From Bacillus massilioanorexius (GTDB lineage: Bacteria > Bacillota > Bacilli > Bacillales > DSM-1321): a stretch of DNA of 9,167 bases. Position numbers and translations under genes: made by a program. The stretch lies in NCBI RefSeq assembly GCF_902374955.1, contig NZ_CABKRX010000026.1:1-9167 (forward strand). Reading direction: 5' to 3'. Of the stretch, positions 1 through 6,315 are shown in pieces; position 1 is the stretch's first letter; each line of letters opens with the position of its first letter. A model generated the notes under the pieces. That model was not told the DNA's origin. It worked only from the letters and a program-made list of their open reading frames with translations, and made no database searches.

Positions 1-18
1 AAGTGGAAGCTTTTTTTT
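1..18 (+). terminator. 3' half of a plus-strand terminator (partial)
   Basis: The window opens with AAGTGGAAGC followed by eight T. This looks like the descending arm and U-tract of a rho-independent terminator whose first arm lies outside the window. It would end a plus-strand gene converging on rsmI. In B. subtilis the convergent neighbour of yabC/rsmI is abrB, so abrB is the expected owner. That assignment is inference, because the first arm is not visible. Confidence 0.4.
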
Positions 19-19
19 A

Positions 20-145
20 TTGGCTGTATCGAATTTCAATCCGTGACAATAACTTTAATCTATTCGTTCTGCACTGTGGAGCTGGAAGTTGCGTCTTTCT
101 TGCTCCTCCCACAAGAGTCTGACAGATTTACAGCCATTTTTTCTT
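20..145 (+). other. nested inverted repeat ending in a T-run (possible small RNA or long-range terminator)
   Basis: A perfect 8-bp inverted repeat, TGGCTGTA (21-28) and TACAGCCA (129-136), encloses about 100 bases. Inside it GGAGC (78-82) can pair with GCTCC (102-106) around a 19-base loop. On the plus strand the outer repeat is followed by TTTTTT and then pyrimidines, as in an intrinsic terminator; on the minus strand it is followed by A-rich sequence. The plus strand is therefore the likelier RNA. No clear promoter is visible, and I cannot assign a family. It lies between the presumed end of a plus-strand gene and the end of rsmI, so it may simply be a terminator region. Confidence 0.3.
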
Positions 146-222
146 CTTAACAATCGATCGTAACTTATAATAAAGACACTATATTTTGAAAATAGATCTC
201 TCTCTAGCTTTGAATATTAGGT

Positions 223-1098
223 TCATTCAATATGATATGCTTGATAAATATCCCTTTTCTGTACATTACGATCCTTCGCAACTTGTTTAATCGCTTCTTT
301 ACTGGTGATATTTTTCTCTTCTATATAATAATCAACGTGTTCGATTATTGAGAGATTTTCCCACCATTGTTCTGATATATTTTCTTCTAGCTCTGAACCA
401 CCCTCAACAATTAAACAAAATTCGCCACGTATTTCATTGTCTTTTATCCATTGGATCACACTTTCAAGATCACCACGTATAAATTCCTCGAATTTTTTAG
501 TTAATTCTCTACACAAGACAATTTGACGGTTTCCTAATATCTGAAGCATGAATTGAATCGTCTCTTTTAATCGATGAGGTGATTCATATAAAATGAAAGT
601 TGATGAAATAGACTTTAATTTCTCTAACTCTTTTTTCTTATTCTTTGAACTTCTATCTAGAAACCCATAAAAATAAAAAGGTTGTGGAGTGATACCAGAT
701 GCAATTAAGGCAGTTAAAGCAGCATTGGCACCCGGTAGAGGAACAACGGAAAGACGTTCCTGAAGTGCTTGCTGCACTAACTCATACCCCGGATCTGAGA
801 TCGTTGGCATTCCAGCATCACTAACTAACGCTACAGTTTGTCCATTTTTTAATCGATCAATCACCTGTTTTCCGCTAAACTGTTTATTATGTTCATGATA
901 ACTTATTATAGGCGTTTCGATTTCAAAGTAATTACAAAGCTTTTTTGTATTACGAGTATCCTCTGCTGCGATTACATCTGCTTCCTTTAAAATTCTTATC
1001 GCTCTAAAACTCATATCTTCTAAGTTTCCAATCGGAGTTGGCACCAAATAAAGTATTGGCTCTTCTCCTTCTTTTGCAAAGCTATGCTGTTGCCACAT
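223..1098 (-). CDS. rsmI: 16S rRNA (cytidine-1402-2'-O)-methyltransferase RsmI
   Basis: This 291-residue protein matches B. subtilis YabC (RsmI) nearly end to end. RsmI uses S-adenosylmethionine to methylate the 2'-O of C1402 in the 16S rRNA decoding centre, in the cytoplasm. The tetrapyrrole-methylase fold is clear: PTPIGNLED at 20-28, AAEDTRNT at 44-51, SDAGMPTISDPG at 93-104 and PLPGANA at 120-126. CRELTKKFEEFIRG and RGEFCL mark the second half. The tail after about residue 240 is a short helical segment, as in the Bacillus homologues. The ATG is preceded by AAGGAG at 11 bases, slightly long. The gene is last in the yabB-yazA-rsmI group, 58 bases after yazA. No clean minus-strand terminator follows it inside the window. 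Confidence 0.97.
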   Translation of the reverse strand: MWQQHSFAKEGEEPILYLVPTPIGNLEDMSFRAIRILKEADVIAAEDTRNTKKLCNYFEIETPIISYHEHNKQFSGKQVIDRLKNGQTVALVSDAGMPTISDPGYELVQQALQERLSVVPLPGANAALTALIASGITPQPFYFYGFLDRSSKNKKKELEKLKSISSTFILYESPHRLKETIQFMLQILGNRQIVLCRELTKKFEEFIRGDLESVIQWIKDNEIRGEFCLIVEGGSELEENISEQWWENLSIIEHVDYYIEEKNITSKEAIKQVAKDRNVQKRDIYQAYHIE

Positions 1099-1156
1099 AG
1101 TCTGTTCTGCTCCTTTACAATCATCTAACGAGTAATAGTTCTTCTATTCATATCAA

Positions 1157-1408
1157 TTATACGTTTTTTATCTTATACTCTTTTTGTTTTCTAGTAAGTT
1201 GCTTAAAATAATATTCAGCTTTCATTGCTTCCTGTTTTGTTTCATAGCATTCTTTATAAATCAAACGAACAGGGGTACGGCCTCTGGTATATTTCGCACC
1301 TTTACCTTCATTATGCATATTTATTCTTTGTTCTAATCGATTCGTATATCCTGTATAGTACGTACCATCCTTACATTCGAGTACATACATATAATGTTTA
1401 TTCCCCAT
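1157..1408 (-). CDS. yazA: GIY-YIG nuclease-superfamily protein YazA
   Basis: The protein has 83 residues from the chosen ATG. It is one GIY-YIG domain of the small UPF0213/YazA type: YMYVLECKDGTYYTGYT at 6-22, the probable catalytic Arg 28 in RLEQRINMHN, the subfamily signature GKGAKYTRGRTPVRL at 35-49, and the metal-binding Glu 65. Members resemble the nuclease domain of SLX1 and UvrC, but the cellular role of YazA is not established. The open frame extends upstream to 1459, inside yabB. I prefer the ATG at 1408, because the homologues begin a few residues before the YVL strand and the extra 17 residues look unlike the family. This start overlaps the end of yabB by 11 bases, suggesting translational coupling. 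The ribosome site is weak. Confidence 0.88.
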   Translation of the reverse strand: MGNKHYMYVLECKDGTYYTGYTNRLEQRINMHNEGKGAKYTRGRTPVRLIYKECYETKQEAMKAEYYFKQLTRKQKEYKIKNV

Positions 1409-2132
1409 ACAGCATCTTTCTTGCTTCTTGAGTATATTCATTATTTTGGTCGTATACAATAAAAGGAGGCAATGTCTTTAAATCTGGTTTTCCATCTTTA
1501 ATTCCTTCTATTAATATGGTGTTTGCTTCTTTTCCTGCCATTGGATAGATAAACTGTAATCGTTTTGGTTCTAATCGATATTGCCTCATTAATAGTAAAA
1601 TATCCATTAATCTTCCTGGTCGATGAACAAAAGCTGCTTTCCCACCTTGCTTTAATAACTGACTACTTACTTTAATTACATCCTCTAAGGTACACATTAT
1701 TTCATGACGCGCTATAGCATAGTGTTCATTTTTATTATGCTCGTCTGTTTTTGGCGTAGGAAAATAAGGTGGGTTACACGTAACGACATCATATTTAGAA
1801 TGACCAATTTCTTGAACGATTTCCTTTAAATCACCATGTACCATCTTTATTTGATCATTTAACTTATTGTAATTAACACTACGAATAGCCATATCGTATA
1901 GTCTTTGTTGAATTTCAACACCGGTAATATTTGCTCTAGTTCTCGGACTTAGCAGTAATGGAATAACTCCATTACCAGAACATAAATCAACAATTTGTCC
2001 TTTAGAAATTGGAACCGATACAAACCGTGCAAGTAAAACGGCATCTAAAGAAAATGAAAATACCGAAGGACTTTGTATAATGCGTAAATCTTCTGCTAGT
2101 AAATAATCTAGCCTTTCATCACCTATTAACAT
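1398..2132 (-). CDS. yabB: tRNA1(Val) adenosine-37 N6-methyltransferase-like YabB (TrmN6)
   Basis: This is a class I SAM-dependent methyltransferase of 244 residues, closely matching B. subtilis YabB. Motif I is DLCSGNG at 49-55, followed by GVEIQ at 71-75. The N6-adenine catalytic motif NPPY is at 120-123, within CNPPYFPTPKTDE. The family, TrmN6 in E. coli, methylates N6 of A37 in tRNA1(Val); the same substrate here is inferred from homology. The N-terminal DERLDYLLAEDLRIIQS is the usual family start. GAGGTG lies 11 bases before the ATG, a little far but usable. The gene begins a second transcription group: a strong terminator separates it from yabA, and it overlaps yazA downstream. Its upstream region contains the dyad described separately. 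Confidence 0.93.
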   Translation of the reverse strand: MLIGDERLDYLLAEDLRIIQSPSVFSFSLDAVLLARFVSVPISKGQIVDLCSGNGVIPLLLSPRTRANITGVEIQQRLYDMAIRSVNYNKLNDQIKMVHGDLKEIVQEIGHSKYDVVTCNPPYFPTPKTDEHNKNEHYAIARHEIMCTLEDVIKVSSQLLKQGGKAAFVHRPGRLMDILLLMRQYRLEPKRLQFIYPMAGKEANTILIEGIKDGKPDLKTLPPFIVYDQNNEYTQEARKMLYGE

Positions 2133-2313
2133 TCTTAAATGCGCACCTCATTTTAAATCATTCATTTGCTTTTAAAAGGGACATAACCGCTTCTTTTCGT
2201 TATCGTCTATATAAACAACAATTGCCTTCTTTTTTAAAAGCTTCTAAGACAGAGACTTATAGACAATTGCATTTTCGTTCCCGATAACGACTTATGATCC
2301 TTTTCTTACTTAC
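2133..2313 (-). other. gene-free leader of yabB with a large symmetric inverted repeat
   Basis: Between the yabA terminator and the yabB start there is no gene. Two inverted-repeat pairs share one centre near 2244: CGATAACGA (2282-2290) with TCGTTATCG (2197-2205), and CAATTG (2264-2269) with CAATTG (2219-2224). The unpaired stretches between the two pairs are 12 and 13 bases. An alternative pairing uses TATAGAC (2258-2264) with GTCTATA (2205-2211). This could be a leader hairpin or a protein-binding dyad. I see no sigma-A promoter of good quality here, though the terminator upstream makes one likely. Confidence 0.5.
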
Positions 2314-2342
2314 AAAAAAACCTTCCGTTTAAAAGGAAGGCT
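2314..2342 (-). terminator. rho-independent terminator after yabA
   Basis: On the minus strand, three bases past the yabA stop codon, CCTTCC and GGAAGG form a six-base-pair stem (extended by flanking A:T and G:T pairs) around an eight-base loop. Seven T follow. It closes the tmk-to-yabA operon and separates it from yabB. Confidence 0.88.
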
Positions 2343-2344
2343 TG

Positions 2345-2716
2345 CTATTTTTTATTTAAGAAAGAGAGACAAAATAGGCAATCGCCTTCTTTTCTAGGAC
2401 TTCCAAAATGCAAGTTACAAATGTGAAATCCTTCCTGATATAATCGAGCAAGATTATCATAACCTTCTCCAATATCTATTCCTTTGTCCTCTTTATTTTC
2501 TTGTCTTGCTTTTTTCTCTTTAGAAGAGGGATTTTGTTTCTTTTTATCAACAAATTGATCCAAACGTCTTCGTAAATGTTCATTTTCAATTGCTAATAAG
2601 TTATTCTCCTCTAATATCTCAGCAACATGGTACTTTAACTCTCCTAGTTGCTTATATAATTGTCCAATTTGTACTTCCATGCTACTGACAGAATCAAAAA
2701 TTTCTTTCTTATCCAT
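2345..2716 (-). CDS. yabA: replication initiation control protein YabA
   Basis: This 123-residue protein matches B. subtilis YabA, a negative regulator of replication initiation. YabA binds DnaA and the sliding clamp DnaN and prevents over-initiation. Residues 1 to about 58 form the tetramerising coiled coil (MEVQIGQLYKQLGELKYHV, then EENNLLAIENEHLRRRL). A charged linker rich in Lys and Glu runs from about 58 to 80. The C-terminal zinc module contains His 98, Cys 100, His 103, Cys 113 and Cys 116 (FHICNLHFG, GDCLFCLSFL) and is the part that contacts DnaA and DnaN. AAGGTGGTG precedes the ATG. It lies 14 bases after ricT and is the last gene before the terminator, sharing a transcript with the clamp-loader gene holB. 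Confidence 0.96.
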   Translation of the reverse strand: MDKKEIFDSVSSMEVQIGQLYKQLGELKYHVAEILEENNLLAIENEHLRRRLDQFVDKKKQNPSSKEKKARQENKEDKGIDIGEGYDNLARLYQEGFHICNLHFGSPRKEGDCLFCLSFLNKK

Positions 2717-2730
2717 GTATGCTCACCACC

Positions 2731-3561
2731 TTAATAATCTGTGGCTTGAATAGAAATGGCTCCCTCATTTAGAATTTCTTCCAAAGTGAACTCCAACACA
2801 CGACCTTGTTCGACAAGTTCCACTTGAAGTACTCTTTCTAGAATATTTAGCCCCACTACCTTGCCTGTTCCATTCGGAGTAGTAACCATCTCTCCAAGAT
2901 CAGGAAGCTGTTCTTTTGCAGTTTCATACTCGTCATTTTCATATTTTAAACAACACATTAATCTACCACAAAGTCCTGAAATTTTAGTAGGATTCAGTGA
3001 TAAATTTTGATCTTTTGCCATCTTGATAGATACTGGCTCAAAATCTCCTAAATAAGTAGAACAACAAAGCATTCTACCGCAAGGACCTATACCACCTAAC
3101 ATTTTTGCTTCGTCACGAACACCTATTTGTCGTAATTCAATACGTGTTCTAAAGATAGCAGCTAAATCTTTTACTAATTCCCTAAAATCTACACGACCAT
3201 CTGCTGTAAAATAAAAAATAACTTTATTTCGATCAAAAGTATATTCGACATCAATTAGTTTCATATCTAATTCATGTTCTTCAACCTTTTGATTACAAAC
3301 TTCATATGCCTCTTTTGCTGCACTCTTATTTTCTTCTACAATCAGTCGATCCTTTGAATCAGCTATTCTTAAAACTTTCTTCAATGGCAATACAACATCA
3401 TGTTCTTCTACTTGTTTCCTAGCAATTACTACTCTTCCAAATTCAATTCCGCGTGCTGTCTCTACGATGACAAACTCATCCTTTGGAATTTCGAAATCTC
3501 CTGGATCGAAGTAGTATATTTTACCCGCTTTTTTAAAACGGACTCCTACTACATCATACAA
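2731..3561 (-). CDS. ricT: RicT (YaaT/PSP1 family), RNase Y specificity factor
   Basis: The 276-residue protein is nearly identical in its core to B. subtilis YaaT (RicT). With RicA and RicF, RicT forms the Y-complex, which carries [4Fe-4S] clusters, guides RNase Y in processing polycistronic mRNAs, and supports sporulation and competence. The PSP1 domain contains YFTADGRVDFRELVKDLA at 117-134. The cysteines are visible at 161, 166, 167, 198, 203 and 204 (GPCGRMLCCS and GLCGRLMCC), matching the cluster-ligand region known from the family. The start is a TTG at 3559-3561 with AGGAGG nine bases upstream; the encoded MYDVVGVRFKKAG aligns with the homologues. It overlaps the holB stop by eight bases, so the two genes are probably translationally coupled. 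Confidence 0.96.
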   Translation of the reverse strand: MYDVVGVRFKKAGKIYYFDPGDFEIPKDEFVIVETARGIEFGRVVIARKQVEEHDVVLPLKKVLRIADSKDRLIVEENKSAAKEAYEVCNQKVEEHELDMKLIDVEYTFDRNKVIFYFTADGRVDFRELVKDLAAIFRTRIELRQIGVRDEAKMLGGIGPCGRMLCCSTYLGDFEPVSIKMAKDQNLSLNPTKISGLCGRLMCCLKYENDEYETAKEQLPDLGEMVTTPNGTGKVVGLNILERVLQVELVEQGRVLEFTLEEILNEGAISIQATDY

Positions 3562-4561
3562 AGGATGATCCCTCCTGCAAATTCAACACTAGCTGTTCCA
3601 TAACTAGCTGTGGATTTGTATTGGACATGAGCCTTCTCTTCGCCTCAAGAATTGCTTCTAATATAAATGCAATTTTTCTTTGTGGATATTGAAGGGCATA
3701 TTTTTCTAAAGTAGATTTCTTATTTACAAAAATAAGATTTTCATACTTGTCCAACTGAATATATAATAAATCCTTATAGATAAGAAGTAAAAAATCTAAT
3801 CCGCGATTTACTTGCTCTTTATCCTTGAAATGTGTAAACCATTCGTCTTGGAGATATAACAATGCTTTCATGGAGTCTTGGCTTAGTACTTCATACAATT
3901 TTAACACTATTCTTTGAGCTTGTGCAAACCAATCATCTAAACTTATTTGTAAACCTTCATCAAAATTATTAGTTAACTGAGAAACAAGAAGAGCTGTTTG
4001 CCGATCTATACCCTCTTCTTCTAATTTTTTCATTAAAATTTGGGAAGATACCGGCTGAAACTTAATAAGTTGACATCTTGATAATATTGTAGGTAATATT
4101 CGCTGTGACTGCTCTGTAATAAGAATGGCAGTCGTATCTGAGGATGGTTCTTCTAAAAACTTTAGCAAGCTATTTGCCGCTTGTACAGTAATCTTTTCTG
4201 CTGAATCAATAATATACAATTTACGATCAGATTCTACACCTTTTTTAGAAAACTCCTCTTGTAGTAATTTAATTTGTTCTTTTTTAATAGATAAACCATC
4301 CGGCTCTATTAAATGCACATCTGGGTGATTTCCATTTGAAATTCGGCGACAATTCGCGCATTGATTACACGGTTTATCTTGATCATCTGCAGCATCACAA
4401 TATATGCTTTTTGCAAACAAAAGACTCGTTTCTTTTTTTCCTGTAGCATTCTCACCTTCAAATACATAGGCATGAGCTACACGATTTTTTCGAATACTAT
4501 TTTGAAGCATTTGATAAACTTGAGGTTGTATATCTTTTAGCTCATTCCAAGTATGAATCAT
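3554..4561 (-). CDS. holB: DNA polymerase III subunit delta'
   Basis: This is the 335-residue delta' subunit of the clamp loader, which with delta and tau/gamma opens the beta clamp and loads it on primed DNA. The AAA+ region starts with HAYVFEG and a Walker A-like GENATGKKE at 36-44. A zinc module follows with Cys 55, 65, 68 and 71. DGLSIKKEQIKLLQEEFSKK at 88-107 is the typical Firmicute segment; NSLLKFLEEP at 130-139 and the SRC motif at 161-163, which supplies the arginine finger in trans, are intact. The C-terminal collar domain runs from about 200 onwards. The ribosome site before the ATG is weak (GAAAG). It lies 17 bases after yaaR and overlaps ricT by eight. Confidence 0.96.
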   Translation of the reverse strand: MIHTWNELKDIQPQVYQMLQNSIRKNRVAHAYVFEGENATGKKETSLLFAKSIYCDAADDQDKPCNQCANCRRISNGNHPDVHLIEPDGLSIKKEQIKLLQEEFSKKGVESDRKLYIIDSAEKITVQAANSLLKFLEEPSSDTTAILITEQSQRILPTILSRCQLIKFQPVSSQILMKKLEEEGIDRQTALLVSQLTNNFDEGLQISLDDWFAQAQRIVLKLYEVLSQDSMKALLYLQDEWFTHFKDKEQVNRGLDFLLLIYKDLLYIQLDKYENLIFVNKKSTLEKYALQYPQRKIAFILEAILEAKRRLMSNTNPQLVMEQLVLNLQEGSSFV

Positions 4562-4578
4562 AACTTTCTTTCACTACC

Positions 4579-5019
4579 TTAAGTATATAAATTAATAAGT
4601 AAACCTTTAATTTCTCCCACTTGTCCCAATATCTCCAACGAGTCTTTTTCTTGGTTCATAACACTTTCTGTTAATTGTACAAGCTTCTCGTCTATCGTTT
4701 GAACAGTTTTTAATTGTCTACTTTGACCATATTGATTCCAGCTTTGAGATTGCTTAAGCTCCATACCGAAATCAACAGCTTCTTTAACAAACTTTTTTAC
4801 TAAAGTCTTATATTTAGCTAAATCTTTAAACGTTCTTGAACGAATTAGTCGATCTCCTGCGCCTTCAACATCTACTAATAATTTATTAAGTGCATCAAAT
4901 TGCATTTTTTGATTATGCTTTTCCACCATTCCTGAAAAACGGGAATTAACTGTATTTGAACTCTTTGGTTCCTTTACAATTTTTTCAAGCTTAATAGGAA
5001 TTTCTTGATTTATTTTCAT
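4579..5019 (-). CDS. yaaR: YaaR family protein (DUF327)
   Basis: This 146-residue protein has the same length and position as B. subtilis YaaR. It is soluble, helical and rich in Lys and Gln, with no signal peptide or membrane segment. A variable N-terminal 30 residues precede the conserved helical part, which includes LLVDVEGAGDRLIRSRTFKD at about 47-66 and YKTLVKKFVKEAVDFGMEL at about 70-88. No catalytic motif is visible, and the function of the family is unknown. GAGG lies seven bases before the ATG. The gene sits between darA and holB with 17-base gaps on both sides, so it is certainly part of the operon. Its conserved place suggests a link to its neighbours, but nothing in the sequence says which one. 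Confidence 0.9.
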   Translation of the reverse strand: MKINQEIPIKLEKIVKEPKSSNTVNSRFSGMVEKHNQKMQFDALNKLLVDVEGAGDRLIRSRTFKDLAKYKTLVKKFVKEAVDFGMELKQSQSWNQYGQSRQLKTVQTIDEKLVQLTESVMNQEKDSLEILGQVGEIKGLLINLYT

Positions 5020-5036
5020 AAATAGGCCTCATTTAA

Positions 5037-5366
5037 TTAAAATTGATGAAATTCTTCGACAGGAAGAACGAAAACAGTTGCTCCTCCAACTTGTACCTCA
5101 ACTGGATATGGCATATAGGAGTCTGCATTACCTCCCATAGGAGAAACAGGTGCTACAAGTTGTCCACGTGATTGACAATTTTCCTTTATTACTTGCAAAG
5201 CTTTATTAACTCGTATTTCTTCAGTTCCTATCATGAATGTTGTATTACCAGATTTTAAAAAACCACCTGTAGTTGCTAGCTTTGTTGCCCTAAAATTATG
5301 CTCTACTAAAGCCGAAGATAAACGGTTGCTATCCTTATCCTGGATAACGGCAATAATCATTTTCAA
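5037..5366 (-). CDS. darA: cyclic-di-AMP receptor DarA (PII-like, YaaQ)
   Basis: This encodes a 109-residue PII-like trimeric protein, matching B. subtilis DarA (YaaQ) in length and sequence. It binds the second messenger c-di-AMP in the cytoplasm; its downstream target is still debated. The ferredoxin-like core begins MKMIIAVIQDKDSNRL, and the conserved nucleotide-binding stretch ATTGGFLKSGNTT is at 31-43. The long T- and B-loop region lies between about 60 and 90 (SRGQLVAPVSPMGG). The reading frame is open to a GTG at 5375, but that codon overlaps the AGGAGG. I choose the TTG at 5364-5366, eight bases after AGGAGG, because it gives the family N-terminus. An adjacent TTG at 5367-5369 and an ATG at 5358-5360 are alternatives. 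Confidence 0.95.
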   Translation of the reverse strand: MKMIIAVIQDKDSNRLSSALVEHNFRATKLATTGGFLKSGNTTFMIGTEEIRVNKALQVIKENCQSRGQLVAPVSPMGGNADSYMPYPVEVQVGGATVFVLPVEEFHQF

Positions 5367-5416
5367 CAAAAGCACCTCCTGGTTTTATCCATTCTTTTCC
5401 GGTTATTTCTGTTCCT

Positions 5417-5425
5417 ATTATATCA
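5417..5425 (-). promoter_or_regulatory. extended -10 promoter candidate before darA
   Basis: In the 100-base gap between tmk and darA the minus strand reads TGATATAAT, which is TGn plus a perfect TATAAT. No good -35 lies 17 bases upstream, as is tolerated at extended -10 sites. The predicted start would give a leader of about 45 bases before darA. A second, poorer copy, TGGTATAAC, lies some 30 bases further upstream. It would let darA-yabA be expressed separately from tmk. Confidence 0.4.
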
Positions 5426-5475
5426 AGCTTTAAAGTATTTTTCTTGTTATACCATAATTATACTGAATATTTCAT

Positions 5476-6117
5476 TTATATACTCGCTTTATCTAAAAAA
5501 TTTTTTATTAACACAAGAGAGTCTTCAAATACTTTGTCGATGGCCTGTGAAGCATCTACCGTTTGAATACGATCAGAGAAGCGGTCCACTAACAATAAAT
5601 AACCTTCTCGAACTTTCTGATGAAATGAGAGCTTTTCAATATCTAGTCGGTTAACTTCCCGATTGCTATTTGATTGAATGCGTCTTAATCCCTCTTCTGG
5701 TTTTATATCATAATAAAGAGTCAAATCAGGCATTTGATTTCCAATAGCGAAATGATTAATTTGATAAACTTCATCTATTCCTATGCCTCTTGCATATCCT
5801 TGATAAGCTAGAGAACTATCGATAAAACGATCACATAATACAATATATCCTTCATCTAAAGCAGGTAGAACCTTTTCTACTAGATGTTGTCTTCTAGCAG
5901 CTGCATATAATAATGCTTCTGTTCTTTCATCCATCGTTGTATTTTCTTTTTTTAATACGACTTCACGAATTTGCTCTGATATGGTAATGCCACCTGGTTC
6001 TCTTGTATGTAAAACTTGATATCCCTCTTGCTGTAAACGTTCATACAGCATACTCAAAATAGTTGATTTACCAGCTCCATCTGGTCCTTCAACTGTTATA
6101 AAAGTGCCGCGTCTCAT
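5476..6117 (-). CDS. tmk: thymidylate kinase
   Basis: This 213-residue dTMP kinase converts dTMP to dTDP with ATP, the step needed for dTTP synthesis. The P-loop GPDGAGKST is at 11-19. REPGG at 39-43 is the TMP-kinase signature region, and CDRFIDSSLAYQG at 95-107 carries the DRF/DRY-type motif and substrate contacts. The lid region RRIQSNSNREVNRLD lies at about 145-159. Basic residues in the lid and a plain GPDGAGKS P-loop fit the common bacterial class. GGAGG is seven bases before the ATG. It is the first gene of the operon that runs to yabA, and has its own promoter about 60 bases upstream. The C-terminus is complete, with no clear terminator before darA. Confidence 0.97.
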   Translation of the reverse strand: MRRGTFITVEGPDGAGKSTILSMLYERLQQEGYQVLHTREPGGITISEQIREVVLKKENTTMDERTEALLYAAARRQHLVEKVLPALDEGYIVLCDRFIDSSLAYQGYARGIGIDEVYQINHFAIGNQMPDLTLYYDIKPEEGLRRIQSNSNREVNRLDIEKLSFHQKVREGYLLLVDRFSDRIQTVDASQAIDKVFEDSLVLIKNFLDKASI

Positions 6118-6148
6118 GAGTTGACCTCCAATAAATATAGTAAAGCTT

Positions 6149-6184
6149 TAATCGATATGGTATTTGGTCATTCTCTATCGATTA
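6149..6184. repeat. perfect 9-bp inverted repeat over the tmk promoter -10
   Basis: TAATCGATA (6149-6157) and TATCGATTA (6176-6184) are exact inverted copies separated by 18 bases. The 6176-6184 arm covers most of the -10 hexamer. The other arm lies in the early leader. The arrangement fits an operator for a dimeric regulator. A leader hairpin is less likely, since one arm lies upstream of the predicted start. Confidence 0.45.
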
Positions 6185-6202
6185 TTAGCTGAATCATGTC
6201 AA
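6174..6202 (-). promoter_or_regulatory. sigma-A promoter of the tmk operon
   Basis: On the minus strand a perfect TTGACA (6197-6202) is followed after 17 bases by GATAGA (6174-6179), which matches three of six consensus positions. The predicted start leaves a leader of about 50 bases before tmk. The -10 lies inside one arm of a 9-bp inverted repeat described separately. Confidence 0.6.
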
Positions 6203-6315
6203 GTTCTTATTACTGTTGATTGCTTTTTTAAATCTTTTAACGTCTTCTTTCCTATTCCATTTAAACAGAATAAAAGCTACATATAATTATACAATATATA
6301 CATTCATGAATGACT

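Noticed and set aside
60..137. 25-codon minus-strand frame starting MAVNLSDSCG
   Set aside because: It coincides with the inverted-repeat element, has only AAGAAG as a ribosome site, and no recognisable homologue. A frame this short is common by chance.
1409..1459. Longer yazA start at 1459
   Set aside because: It adds 17 residues encoded within yabB that do not resemble the family, and there is no good ribosome site before it.
4125..4328. Plus-strand frames inside holB, ricT, darA and yazA
   Set aside because: They are antisense to well-conserved genes, lack ribosome sites, and have unconvincing compositions.
6151..6167. GATATGG resembling a purine riboswitch core
   Set aside because: It is on the plus strand, antisense to the tmk leader. 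The other conserved purine-aptamer segments are missing.
6203..6315. Terminator after yaaO
   Set aside because: The palindromic CATTCATGAATG and nearby AT-rich repeats are not followed by a T-run on the minus strand, so I do not call a terminator.
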